The notes under the pieces were generated by a model that worked only from the letters and a program-made list of their open reading frames with translations, was not told the DNA's origin and ran no database searches. Below are positions 43,173 to 55,140 of a DNA stretch of 64,000 bases, in pieces; position 1 is the first letter of the stretch; each line of letters begins with the position of its first letter. Both the position numbers and the translations under genes were made by a program. Location of the stretch: positions 34,223-98,222 of the forward strand of contig NZ_PZKN01000013.1 in assembly GCF_003046795.1 (NCBI RefSeq), in the 5' to 3' direction. Origin of the DNA: Desulfonatronum sp. SC1 (GTDB lineage Bacteria > Desulfobacterota > Desulfovibrionia > Desulfovibrionales > Desulfonatronaceae).

Positions 43173-44789
43173 GTGCAGAAAAGCAAAACCCAGCGTCTCG
43201 TCGTTTCCCACGTCTTGAGCAAGGAACTGGTCATGGAACTCGCCCGGGCCACCTCCCGATCGACCTTTTTCCAATCCCTCTCCCGCCTTCTCCAACAGCA
43301 GTTCAACTTTGACCGGCTGTGCATCAATCTTTATGACCCCAACAGCGAAATGCTCAGCTATTTTTCCGCGGCCGAGGGCACGATGGTCAACTCCCTGTCT
43401 CCGGTGCGCAAGGCTGAGCAAAACACCGTGGCCGGACACGTGATCGCCACGCGTAAGCCAGTGGTGATCACGGACATTGCCCAGCATTTCGCCGAATCCG
43501 TGCTCCACCCCATGGCCGAGGCCGGGCTAACCACGACCATGGCTTTTCCCTTGCTCCTCAACGATGAAATCGTCGGCACCCTGCACTGCTCGTTTGTGCG
43601 CAAGCCGGACAATCTTTACGGAATCATGGAGTTGTTTCTGGAACTCAGCCCGTATGTGGCCGTCTGCTTAGGAGCCTTGCTGGCCTTGGAACTCCTGGAA
43701 CAGGGAGGAGTGCCAAGCCCCTTGCACTTGTCCTGTCCGCTTCCCGAAGCCAACGAGACCTTCATTTTCGAGAGTCCAAAGATGCGGCGATTCATGGCCA
43801 TGGTGAACAAGGTCGCCCAACTGGACATCCCGGTGTTGCTACTGGGCGAAACCGGGACCGGGAAAACCCATCTGGCCCGGTTCATTCATGCGGCAGGCAA
43901 GCGGGCAAAACAGAATTTTGTTCGGGTCAACTGCCCAGCCTTGTCCACGAGCCTGTTTGAAAGTGAGATCTTCGGGCACGCCAAGGGCGCGTTCACCGGC
44001 GCGTCCACCAAGCGGATCGGCAGGATCGAACTGGCCCACGACGGGACCCTGTTTTTGGATGAAATAGCGGAATTGAGCCAGGAGATGCAGAGCAAGCTCC
44101 TGCATGTTCTGGATGAACAGTGCTTCGAACGGGTGGGGGAAAGCGTGTCCCTGTCCGTGGACGCCCGCCTGGTGACCGCGACCAACGTGGACGCCAAACA
44201 GGCCGTAGCCGAGGGCAAACTGAGAGGGGATTTCTACTACCGGCTCTCAGCCTGCACCCTGGAACTGCCGCCTCTGCGCGAACGACGAGAGGACATTCCG
44301 GTGTTGGCCACTTTCTTCATCAACCAGCTTTGCGCACAGCACGGACTGCCTAAACCGCGCCTGACCACGGAGATGACGGACTGTTTGCTGGACCACGGCT
44401 GGCCGGGAAATATCCGCGAACTGCGCAACGCCCTGAGCAAAATCCTGCTCCGGAACTGCATTGCCGGAGAATTAACCACAGAGGACATCCGCAAAATCCT
44501 GCCCGAAGAGAGCGACGGCATTCAGAAGCGGGAAAGCCTCCAACCTTCCTCCGAGGAAGCCGCTTCCGGAAGCGATTCACCCCGGACGGCATCGGAGTCC
44601 ACCCGTTCCGCGCTGGACGGTCCGGCACGACTGGAAGACCTGGAACGTCAACATATCCTGGAAACGCTCCGCCGAACCCGCGGCGTGGTCTCCGGCCCCA
44701 AAGGCGCCTCCGCCCTGCTCGGCCTGCCACGCTCCACCCTCCAGCATCGCATGCGCAAGCTGGGGATTGATTTGAATAAAATGCGGTGA
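43173..44789 (+). CDS. Sigma-54-dependent transcriptional activator (GAF-AAA-HTH)
   Basis: A 538-residue activator: GAF sensor domain (about 15-175), AAA+ core with Walker A GETGTGKT (225-232) and the sigma-54-contacting GAFTGA loop (272-277), and a C-terminal Fis-type helix-turn-helix (PKGASALLGLPRSTLQHRMR). The frame is open further upstream, but GTG 43173, with AGAGG 4 bases before it, leaves the upstream dyads in non-coding DNA. It is divergent from the sulfonate operon, which has a sigma-54-like promoter, so it very probably controls it. The GAF domain likely senses a pathway metabolite. Confidence 0.92.
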   Translation: MQKSKTQRLVVSHVLSKELVMELARATSRSTFFQSLSRLLQQQFNFDRLCINLYDPNSEMLSYFSAAEGTMVNSLSPVRKAEQNTVAGHVIATRKPVVITDIAQHFAESVLHPMAEAGLTTTMAFPLLLNDEIVGTLHCSFVRKPDNLYGIMELFLELSPYVAVCLGALLALELLEQGGVPSPLHLSCPLPEANETFIFESPKMRRFMAMVNKVAQLDIPVLLLGETGTGKTHLARFIHAAGKRAKQNFVRVNCPALSTSLFESEIFGHAKGAFTGASTKRIGRIELAHDGTLFLDEIAELSQEMQSKLLHVLDEQCFERVGESVSLSVDARLVTATNVDAKQAVAEGKLRGDFYYRLSACTLELPPLRERREDIPVLATFFINQLCAQHGLPKPRLTTEMTDCLLDHGWPGNIRELRNALSKILLRNCIAGELTTEDIRKILPEESDGIQKRESLQPSSEEAASGSDSPRTASESTRSALDGPARLEDLERQHILETLRRTRGVVSGPKGASALLGLPRSTLQHRMRKLGIDLNKMR

Positions 44790-44877
44790 GTTGGATATGT
44801 CGTGGATGGAGCGCGGAAGACCGATCTTTGCCTTGGCCAACTTTCCTGAGGCGGATAACCAGGGATAACGGTTACCC

Positions 44878-44997
44878 CCTGGCCGAGCTTTACAAGGCCG
44901 AAACCAGGGCATTGAAACAGGCCGTCAGGAGAAACATCAAACGGTTCCAGAAGATTTTTTGTTTGAATTGTCACTCGATGAGGATTTTGTGGGGGGG
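44878..44997 (+). pseudogene. ORF6N (KilA-N-like) domain remnant with frameshift
   Basis: In two frames one base apart, AELYKAETRALKQAVRRNIK and then EDFLFELSLDEDF match the beginning of the ORF6N domain of phage-type KilA-N/antirepressor proteins (AELYGVETRxLNQAVKRN pattern). A one-base deletion near 44947 (TTCCAGAAG for TTCCCAGAAG) breaks it, and the N- and C-terminal parts are absent. It is probably a prophage or mobile-element fossil between two convergent genes. The rest of 44790-45121 holds nothing else I recognise. Confidence 0.5.
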
Positions 44998-45121
44998 GCA
45001 GGCTCGCTCCTGGCGTGATCTTTCCATGGGAAGAAGCGGACCCGAAAGCCAAGCGCATGGACATGTCCACCTCGCAACACCTGCCGACCCTACGTGAGTG
45101 GGATTTACTGGCAGACCGCGG

Positions 45122-46858
45122 CTACGGCAGGACCTCGTGGCGTTCCCGCAGTTCGCGGGCCTCGTCAGCCCCCTGGGCGGCCATATCTCCGTTCAATCCG
45201 GCCAGGACGGCCAGGGCCGCCTGCCTGGCCGAGTGCAGGCGGGGCAGGAACACGTAATCCGCGCCCTTGTCGTAGAGCTTCAAGGCGCCGGGAATGGTGA
45301 CCGCGGCCAGCATCACCTGAGCCCGAGGGTACAGCCGTTTCAGGGAACGCAGAAGCCGGAGGTTGGTCGTACCATGAAGCAGGGTGTCCGGAGTCGTGCC
45401 GATCAGCGTCTTGGCCTGGGAAAAATTGGCGTGGCTCAGGGTGTCCATGTTGGTTATGTCGCCGTAGACGCAGGCCACTCCATGTTTTTTCAGGAGGCCA
45501 TGGACGCGGATGTTGGCATCCATGACCAGCACCCTGTCCAGGACACTGGGGATGCCCGCGGCAGGGGCTGCCCTGACCAACTCTTCCAAGAGGGAGCTGG
45601 TCACGGAAGAAAACCCAAGGAAAACAATGTCCTTTTGGGCGACGTCCTTCGGGGGGGCCTGCTCGTCATGCAGGTCTCTCAGCCCCAGGGCGCGTAAAGC
45701 CCTGGCCAGCACGCCCTGCACCTGATGGCTGTACTGGATGGCATAGGTGGACAGCACCGAGGTGAGGGCAAAGACGATAATCACCAGGCTCAGCAGACGT
45801 TGATCCACATGGCCCAGTCCCAGGCCCAGGGCCAGGATCACCAGGGAAAATTCGCTGATCTGGCTGAGGTTGACGCAGGGTATCAGGCTGGTGTGCAGGG
45901 ACCTGGTCATCCCGAAAAGGACCGGGAAAATCGTAACGAAGCGAATGAACACCAGCCCGGCCGAGGCGGCCAGGGCCGTCAGCAGCAGTTGGGCGTCAGG
46001 CATGGGAATCAGCATGCCCAGGCCCACAAAAAAGAGGATCACGAAAAAATCCCGAACCGAAGTCACCTTGGCGATGACATCCACGTTGTACGGAAACGTG
46101 GACAGGCTGACTCCGGCGATGAGCGCTCCCATTTCCATGGACAATCCCAGTACTTCGGCCACTCCGCTGACCAGAAAACACCAGGCGATGGCCAGCACCA
46201 GCACCAATTCCGGCTTGTTCGCCGCGGATGCGAAAACCCACGGCAGGATAAACCGGCTAGCGGCCAGGCTCACGGCCACCAGTAACACGCCCTCGGTCAG
46301 GGACCAGGCCAGGACGCCCAGCGCGGGATTGCTCAGGTTCGGAACCAGTGCCAGGAAGACTATGGCCCAGATGTCCTGAAAAACGAGAATGCCCAGGGTG
46401 ATCTGGCCGGGCAGGGTGGTCATTTCGAACTTGTCGTAGAGCAGCTTGACCACGATCATGGTGCTGGACAGGGACAGGGACACGGCCAGGTACAAGGCGT
46501 CGAAACGTCCGCCGCCCAGGGTAAAACCCGCCAGCAGCGCAAAGCCCAGGGCCAACGCGACGCAAAGCAAAAACTGCGAAATACCCGCGGCGATAATAAT
46601 CCGGCCCGAGGCCAGGAGCTTTTTGAGATCGATCTCCAGACCGATGACGAATAGCAGCAGGATCAGGCCGATATCCGCGATGGTCTCGATGGTGTGCTGA
46701 CATTCCAGCAAGCCCAGCCCCAGATTCGCCCCCAGCATCACCCCAGCGGCCAAGTAGGCCAGAATCAAGGGTTGCCGCAAAAGGTTGGCGACCAGGGCGA
46801 ACACCCCGCCCGTAATGATGTACAGGCCGATTCCGGTGACGACGTTGATTTCGTTCAT
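45122..46858 (-). CDS. Kef/CPA2-family monovalent cation:proton antiporter
   Basis: A 578-residue protein with 12 or so membrane segments (1-390) of the CPA2 family, including the FVIGLEIDLKKLL and ILVFQDIWAIVFLAL motifs (the Q-D pair of the ion site), and a C-terminal soluble Rossmann-like domain (about 410-560) resembling TrkA-N but with a weak nucleotide motif (FLGFSSVTSSLL). It probably exchanges K+ or Na+ for protons, useful in salty or alkaline habitats. Confidence 0.9.
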   Translation of the reverse strand: MNEINVVTGIGLYIITGGVFALVANLLRQPLILAYLAAGVMLGANLGLGLLECQHTIETIADIGLILLLFVIGLEIDLKKLLASGRIIIAAGISQFLLCVALALGFALLAGFTLGGGRFDALYLAVSLSLSSTMIVVKLLYDKFEMTTLPGQITLGILVFQDIWAIVFLALVPNLSNPALGVLAWSLTEGVLLVAVSLAASRFILPWVFASAANKPELVLVLAIAWCFLVSGVAEVLGLSMEMGALIAGVSLSTFPYNVDVIAKVTSVRDFFVILFFVGLGMLIPMPDAQLLLTALAASAGLVFIRFVTIFPVLFGMTRSLHTSLIPCVNLSQISEFSLVILALGLGLGHVDQRLLSLVIIVFALTSVLSTYAIQYSHQVQGVLARALRALGLRDLHDEQAPPKDVAQKDIVFLGFSSVTSSLLEELVRAAPAAGIPSVLDRVLVMDANIRVHGLLKKHGVACVYGDITNMDTLSHANFSQAKTLIGTTPDTLLHGTTNLRLLRSLKRLYPRAQVMLAAVTIPGALKLYDKGADYVFLPRLHSARQAALAVLAGLNGDMAAQGADEARELRERHEVLP

Positions 46859-47227
46859 GGCGGTCAGGCTTCAGGTTAAGTTGACTTCACGCACCGGCGT
46901 GGGCAGACGTACAAGCCCACGATCCCGTCCCGGCGCTTCGGGCGATTTACGCTGTCATGTTCATCGTATCCCGTCCATTCTTGCCCATCCACTTGTTTGG
47001 AGCAAGCCGTTTTGACCGGCCATTCGCCTGGCGGTCGATTGCAACAGCAGACAACGATCCATAATCTGGGTTCGAGGACAGGGCCATGATTATCGCTACA
47101 GCGCAACTTTCGGGAGCAACCAAGCCAGCAAGGCCACTTGATGCCGCTCAAAACGTCCGGGCAGGCCCGACCTTATCGAGCAATTGCACCACACGCCGCC
47201 AACATGCCTCAATGCCTGGAGAAAACT
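46859..47227. other. Divergent intergenic region
   Basis: About 370 bases between the antiporter and lipoprotein starts, which must hold both promoters. A CGTGGGC/GCCCACG hairpin lies at 46898-46921. I see no recognisable coding fragment or consensus promoter. Confidence 0.4.
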
Positions 47228-48745
47228 ATGAAACGACATTCGCTTTGGCTCATCCTGGTCACGGTACTGTGCCTTCTTGGGTGTTCAGCTGAAAACAGGG
47301 TCGAGCTTGACGACGAGTTGCCGCCACCGCTGACGACCGCGATGACGCTGGCTTATCGGGCCGGCAGCGATTACGACCGTGTGGAGGGTTTCTTGCTGGT
47401 CTCCGGAGTCTTGCTGGACGGAGGCAGGGTGCGACAGGCAACGACCCTGCTGCACCATGCCCAAGGAGTCGCTGAAAAGATCGAGATTGCGGAAATCCGG
47501 GCAAGACGATTGAGCGGGATAGCCCAGCAGTATGCGCAAGTCGGGGAGATTGACCTTGCAAGAGCCACTCTGGAGAGCATTGATCCGTCACCTGCATACA
47601 TGCGGGGGGTCGGCGACGTTGTCGAGGTTCTGGCGAAGGCTGGGGAAATCGAAGTTGGGCGTCAGGTCCTTGATGATGCTTTGTCGCGGATAGGCGAGGT
47701 GCATGAGCAGTCTCGGCCCGATGCGCTCAGAATCCTGGCCGCGGCATATCGTCAGGTGGGGGATGCAAAGACGGCAAGCAGCCTGCTCGACCGGGCGATT
47801 GCCGCGACCGTGGGGATCGAGATGCTGGACGTCCGAGCGTGGGCAAGGTTCTGGATCGCATCCGAGTACGTTCATCTGGGCGACCTTGGCCAGAGCCTTG
47901 CCGTGGCCAAGGGGATCGAGGACGACAATGTCCATGGCAACACTCTGTATGAAATTGGTCGTCTGCACCTCGCGTCCGGTGACCCCGACCTTGCCCTGGA
48001 TACGCTGGGTCATATGACGGGAGAGGGGCGGATACAGTATTGGCATGCCTACCTTTTGGCCGAAACCGCGATAAGGCTGGCGGAACTGGAAGACTATTTT
48101 CAGGCGTTCGCCCTGCTCAAGCAATTTGACATGGCGTATGACTGGCATGCGGCGCGAGCCATGGGACAAGTCGCCGCCATTGCCTGGAATGAACCGGCGT
48201 TCAGGGCGCAAGCGGTTCTGGCGTTGAACGACGCATCGGCTATCGTGCGGAACTTGGCTCCCAACAGCCAGGCGTTGGCGTACGCCGCGATCGCGAAACG
48301 CTTCGTAGAAATCGAGGATCATGCCCAGGCCGCAAAGCTGCTGGACAAGGCGTTTGAAAGCGCCGCACGGCTGACCAAGCGCACGGAGCGCAACACCGTT
48401 TATCAGCTCCTGGCCACGACCCATGCCGATATGGGCGACTATTCCCGCGCCCTTGCTGTTGCCAGCGAGCTGAAACCGGGAGCGTCCGGCCACTCGAGAG
48501 CATTGCTTCGCACAGCCACTCTCCAGGCCGGGTCCGGCGACTTTGTTGCCGCCCTGAAGTCGGTTCAGCGGATCGACAGTACCGTGTATCGCATTCGGGC
48601 TCTGACGCGACTGGCCCCATATTATGCCGAATGGGAGCATGCGCCTGACCAGGAGGAGGCCGCCATCCTTCGCGGTCTGGAGCGGAGCGCCCTGTACAGG
48701 CACTGGGGATTCAGGCTGTTATACCTGCTTGATCTGTTATTCTGA
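47228..48745 (+). CDS. Lipoprotein with TPR-like helical repeats
   Basis: A 505-residue protein with a lipoprotein signal (LLGC, lipidated Cys19) and then repeated two-helix units of about 33 residues (for example RILAAAYRQVGDAKTASSLL; LLATTHADMGDYSRALAVAS) across nearly the whole length, as in tetratricopeptide folds. It should be anchored to the inner leaflet of the outer membrane or to the periplasmic face of the inner one, acting as a scaffold. GGAG 7 bases before ATG 47228 decides the start over an earlier in-frame ATG. Function unknown. Confidence 0.8.
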   Translation: MKRHSLWLILVTVLCLLGCSAENRVELDDELPPPLTTAMTLAYRAGSDYDRVEGFLLVSGVLLDGGRVRQATTLLHHAQGVAEKIEIAEIRARRLSGIAQQYAQVGEIDLARATLESIDPSPAYMRGVGDVVEVLAKAGEIEVGRQVLDDALSRIGEVHEQSRPDALRILAAAYRQVGDAKTASSLLDRAIAATVGIEMLDVRAWARFWIASEYVHLGDLGQSLAVAKGIEDDNVHGNTLYEIGRLHLASGDPDLALDTLGHMTGEGRIQYWHAYLLAETAIRLAELEDYFQAFALLKQFDMAYDWHAARAMGQVAAIAWNEPAFRAQAVLALNDASAIVRNLAPNSQALAYAAIAKRFVEIEDHAQAAKLLDKAFESAARLTKRTERNTVYQLLATTHADMGDYSRALAVASELKPGASGHSRALLRTATLQAGSGDFVAALKSVQRIDSTVYRIRALTRLAPYYAEWEHAPDQEEAAILRGLERSALYRHWGFRLLYLLDLLF

Positions 48746-48746
48746 C

Positions 48747-48933
48747 GTAACTACTCAGCACAGAGTAATTCTGATGCCGGGGTCGGAATCGGGATCGGGA
48801 TCGAGATCGGGATCGAAAACGTTGCTATGCGTTCAAAAATCTTCCTGTTCCGACTCCGATACCGATAGCGAAGCGCCGACTCCGACCCCGATTGCCGGAG
48901 CAAGAGCGGACACAAAATGTGCTGAATAGTTAC
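48747..48933. repeat. Hexamer-periodic element with 16-bp terminal inverted repeats (copy 3)
   Basis: The ends GTAACTACTCAGCACA (48747-48762) and TGTGCTGAATAGTTAC (48918-48933) are inverse with one mismatch. Inside, the left arm 48777-48815 repeats GATCGG-like hexamers and the right arm 48851-48898 repeats the inverse CCGAT(A/C)-like units, with a 35-base loop. The whole 187-base element is inserted 1 base after the lipoprotein stop. It is the best-defined member of the four-copy family in this window. Confidence 0.78.
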
Positions 48934-48974
48934 ATTCTGACAACGAAACAGACGCACCACAAGGAGAACGGAAC

Positions 48975-49532
48975 TTGGAGACCAACAACGACCAGCACGA
49001 TACCGGCGGCCCCCAGGGCCATGTCCAACGGCTGTGCGGCTTCGCCCTGGAGCGCGAGGACATCAAATGGCTGGTGCAGGGGCTGCCCAAAGACGGAGCC
49101 GTGGACCCGAACACGGCGGAATATGAACTGCAACTGCTCAAGATCGTGAGCATCGGTTGGGGCATCTCCTATTTTTTACAGGAGGACCCGCTCAAGGACG
49201 AGATTTTGGAGCCGTACTGGCGGGCAGTCCGGGAATTCGCCGAAAACCTGTCCCAGACCACGTCCCTGCTCATCGGCAAGGACATCGAGTATTTCGAGGC
49301 GATCAAGGCCCGGCTGAACACCTATGTCCAGGCCATGACCGCACTGACCGGCGACGCCGATCCGACCCAGGCCATCGGTCCGGCCTTCGCGCGGTGCTGC
49401 GGCCGCGAGGACGATCCCTTCGCCGTGCTGGCCGGCGCCAAGCTCTTCGCCAACACCATGGCCCACACCCGAACCTACCTGGCCAAGGCGGTCAGTGAAG
49501 ACGAGCAGGCGAGGGCGGAGCAGACGCAGTAG
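48975..49532 (+). CDS. Conserved-looking hypothetical protein
   Basis: A 185-residue mainly helical, acidic soluble protein without a signal peptide or known motif. Translation appears to start at TTG 48975, where AAGGAG stands 8 bases upstream; no ATG is available before residue 100. It contains Cys pairs (RCCGRE) in the middle. It precedes 6-phosphogluconolactonase by 100 bases. I do not recognise the family. Confidence 0.6.
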   Translation: METNNDQHDTGGPQGHVQRLCGFALEREDIKWLVQGLPKDGAVDPNTAEYELQLLKIVSIGWGISYFLQEDPLKDEILEPYWRAVREFAENLSQTTSLLIGKDIEYFEAIKARLNTYVQAMTALTGDADPTQAIGPAFARCCGREDDPFAVLAGAKLFANTMAHTRTYLAKAVSEDEQARAEQTQ

Positions 49533-49632
49533 CCCCCCGCCCGGTTGAACGAGATTCACTATCCGAGGTCGGTGCGAAATAATACATCCCGTTGACGCAT
49601 CGACCGGATCTCTTCTCGATTTAGGAGGACGA

Positions 49633-52784
<3,152 letters not shown>

Positions 52785-52866
52785 ACTTTTTTGAGCACAA
52801 TCCTTGCATGGAAGAGGGTGCAGGCTGAACACAAAATGCCCACCCTCAACCATGAAGGAGGCGCTC

Positions 52867-53232
52867 ATGCGACAGCCAACCCTCAACCGGTCCTCCCGGC
52901 AGGACTCCCGCTCCCCCCAGGCTCACCAGCCCCACCAGACATCCCGGGCCCCGCTGACCCGGCACGCCTGGCAGCGGATGACCGCCCGGGGCATTCCTTC
53001 CGACGCCGTGGATGCCGCCTTGCAGTATGGACGGATCGTCTACACCCGGGGCGCGGCCATCAGCGTCATCGGCCGCAAGGAAGTCGAGCAGTGCCGCAAA
53101 CTCGGGGTCAACCTTGCCGCCTACGAAGGCGTCCAGGTCGTCTGCTCTTCCGACGGGGCGGTGATGACCACCTACCGCAACCGGAATTTCCGCGGCCTGC
53201 GCACACCGGGCCGCAAGAAATCACGGCGCTGA
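52867..53232 (+). CDS. DUF4258 domain protein
   Basis: A 121-residue basic protein. After a Gln/Ser/Pro-rich 35-residue tail comes a DUF4258-like core: LTRHAWQRMTARGIPSDAVD, VYTRGAAISVIGRKEV and the C-terminal TTYRNRNFRG. The domain resembles RelE-like RNA-interacting folds, but no antitoxin gene is adjacent. ATG 52867 follows AAGGAG by 6 bases. Function unknown. Confidence 0.75.
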   Translation: MRQPTLNRSSRQDSRSPQAHQPHQTSRAPLTRHAWQRMTARGIPSDAVDAALQYGRIVYTRGAAISVIGRKEVEQCRKLGVNLAAYEGVQVVCSSDGAVMTTYRNRNFRGLRTPGRKKSRR

Positions 53233-53238
53233 TCTCCA

Positions 53239-53586
53239 CTACTGCACCGGCCCTCCGCCCCTGAACATGAAGTACACCGCGCCCACCAGGCACAGGGCGG
53301 CCCAGAGATAATCCAGGCGCAACGGCTCCTTCATGTACACGAAGGCAAAGGCGGCGAACACGCTCAGGCTGATCACTTCCTGCATCACCCGCAGTTGCCC
53401 CAGGGTGTAGAAATTGATGCCGATGCGGTTGGCCGGGATCATCAACGCATATTCAAACAGGGCGATACCCCAACTGAACAGGATCACCAGGACCAGGGGC
53501 TTGGCGGCCATGTGCTTGAGATGGCCATACCAGGCGAAGGTCATGAACATGTTGGAGAAGAAGAGCAGGATGATGGGTTTGAACAT
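53239..53586 (-). CDS. DUF486 family small membrane protein
   Basis: A 115-residue protein with four predicted membrane helices and the DUF486 pattern (SNMFMTFAWYGHLKH, then QLRVMQEVISLSVFAAFAF). It resembles small multidrug/DMT-like proteins. It lies 34 bases after the GNAT gene and could be the last member of the aminomutase operon, as an exporter or by chance. Confidence 0.85.
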   Translation of the reverse strand: MFKPIILLFFSNMFMTFAWYGHLKHMAAKPLVLVILFSWGIALFEYALMIPANRIGINFYTLGQLRVMQEVISLSVFAAFAFVYMKEPLRLDYLWAALCLVGAVYFMFRGGGPVQ

Positions 53587-53620
53587 GGCGGATGGTTCGC
53601 GAAGGAGGACGGCCGACGAC

Positions 53621-54124
53621 TCAGGCGCGAGCCGCGGGGAGGGATTTGCAATAGATCAACTTGTCGTCCCCCGGAGCGTAGAAATCCTTGAGCACGGCTT
53701 CCAGGGCGTAGCCGCACCGTTCGTAGAACCGCCGCGTGGGGTGGTAGAGATCGCGGGAGGACGTTTCAATATAGACCCTGGTGCCGCCCAAGGCCTGAAT
53801 TTCAGCTTCGGCCAACTGGATAAGGCGCTTGCCCAGGCCGTGGCCCTGCCGACGTGGATCGACGATGATCCAGTAGAGATCAAAGCTGGCAATCGTGCAG
53901 GGAATGGGGCCGAAGCAGGCGTAGCCCATAAGACCCTTGGCCGCGTCCTCGGCGAATAGAAAATGATACCCGCTGGCCGGGCCCTTGTTCAGGCGCTCCT
54001 CGGCCAGCTCCGCTGCCACGGCCACCTCCTGGGCGGTAAAGAAGCCCGTGGCCCCGGCCAGGCCCGCAATGGCCGGAATGTCCTCGGCCCGGACCTCGCC
54101 GCGCAACGCGACGAGATCGTTCAT
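53621..54124 (-). CDS. GNAT-family N-acetyltransferase
   Basis: A 167-residue GNAT enzyme. The acetyl-CoA loop reads RRQGHGLGKRL, preceded by the FDLYWIIVDP strand and followed by YIETSSRDLYHPTRRFYERCGY. It overlaps the second ATP-grasp gene by 4 bases. In the known N-epsilon-acetyl-beta-lysine pathway an acetyltransferase of this superfamily (AblB) follows lysine 2,3-aminomutase; this one is shorter and is coupled to two ligases, so it may cap a beta-lysine peptide or modify its amino group. Confidence 0.88.
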   Translation of the reverse strand: MNDLVALRGEVRAEDIPAIAGLAGATGFFTAQEVAVAAELAEERLNKGPASGYHFLFAEDAAKGLMGYACFGPIPCTIASFDLYWIIVDPRRQGHGLGKRLIQLAEAEIQALGGTRVYIETSSRDLYHPTRRFYERCGYALEAVLKDFYAPGDDKLIYCKSLPAARA

Positions 54125-55140
54125 GGAACCTCCAATTGAACCATGGCGGCCCGGAAGATGCGGCCCAGGGCCGTGTCGAAGGTCAGGCCCGAGGCCGACA
54201 GCGCGGCCTGAAACCCGGCGTCCGGAGAAAGGCAGGGGTTGGCGTTCACGTCGATGATCCAGGGCCGACCTTTCCTATCTACTCGAAAGTCCACACGGGC
54301 GTACCCCTCCAGGCCGAATACCCGCCAGCACTCCAGGGCCAAAGCGCTCAGTTCGGCCAACAGAGGCGCGTCCTGCTTCGGAAATTCCAGCTCCCGCACG
54401 GTGTTTTGGTACTCAAAGCTCTGCTCCAGCCATTTGGCCCGAAAGCCCACCACCTGGGGCTGGTCCGCGGGGAAGTCCAGAAAACGGATTTCCGCCGGAG
54501 CCAGGACCTGAACCGACGTTTCGTCCGCGTCGGGGTTTGCCAGCAGGGCCAGATTAAATTCCCGGCCCGGAACATAGGCCTCGGCGAACCATTCGCCGCC
54601 CGGATTCCGTTGCCGTTCGCGCATGGCGGCCATGAGTTCCTCCGGGCCGATCACGGCCAGGACGTTGTCCGCGTCCAGGCCGTGGGAGGCGTGTTCCCAG
54701 ACGGACTTGACGATGTACGTGCCGGGGAAGACCTCGTTGCCCCGGCCCTGGTGGTCCAGCCAGACCGGCGTGGGCAATCCGGCCCCGGTCAGATCGGCCT
54801 TGGCCAGCAGCTTGCTGGTGGAGCGCTCCAGGGCTCTGGCCGGGCTGCCGGTGCAGGGCAGACCATGCCGGACCAGGATGTCCGGGATGTGATGCACGTG
54901 CCGGGCCGAGCCCTGAATGCTCTCCACCAGATTGACGACCAGATCCGCCGCGACGTCCGGGAACGGGCCAGGGGCATTGGAAGCGCCGGGCGTGAGCGCG
55001 ACGTCGGGCCAGGGCCGGACCTCCACGTAATGGCCCAGCCGGGTCGCGGCCTCGGCCACGGCCCGGACCTGGGCCAAAACATCCGCGTCGTCCAGCGAGG
55101 CCGCCTCTTCCAGCGGGCTGTGCGCCACCAGGATCTTCAC
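54121..55140 (-). CDS. D-Ala-D-Ala-ligase-like ATP-grasp enzyme (second)
   Basis: A 339-residue ATP-grasp ligase: N-terminal pre-ATP-grasp domain (1-90), central ATP lid with YIVKSVWEHASHGLD, and the Mg-binding C-terminus RVDFRVDRKGRPWIIDVNAN. The family forms amide bonds via acyl-phosphates. It overlaps its neighbours by 4 bases on both sides and differs clearly from the first ATP-grasp protein, so the two probably add different amino acids. Peptidoglycan Ddl is unlikely given the operon. Confidence 0.85.
   Translation of the reverse strand: MKILVAHSPLEEAASLDDADVLAQVRAVAEAATRLGHYVEVRPWPDVALTPGASNAPGPFPDVAADLVVNLVESIQGSARHVHHIPDILVRHGLPCTGSPARALERSTSKLLAKADLTGAGLPTPVWLDHQGRGNEVFPGTYIVKSVWEHASHGLDADNVLAVIGPEELMAAMRERQRNPGGEWFAEAYVPGREFNLALLANPDADETSVQVLAPAEIRFLDFPADQPQVVGFRAKWLEQSFEYQNTVRELEFPKQDAPLLAELSALALECWRVFGLEGYARVDFRVDRKGRPWIIDVNANPCLSPDAGFQAALSASGLTFDTALGRIFRAAMVQLEVP

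Noticed and set aside
44786..45097. Intact 103-codon gene after the activator
   Set aside because: Only a stretch of it matches ORF6N, and the match continues in another frame, so it is read as a remnant.
48777..48898. CRISPR array or simple tandem repeat
   Set aside because: Units are 6 bases, degenerate and inverted in the second half; no spacers and no cas genes are present.
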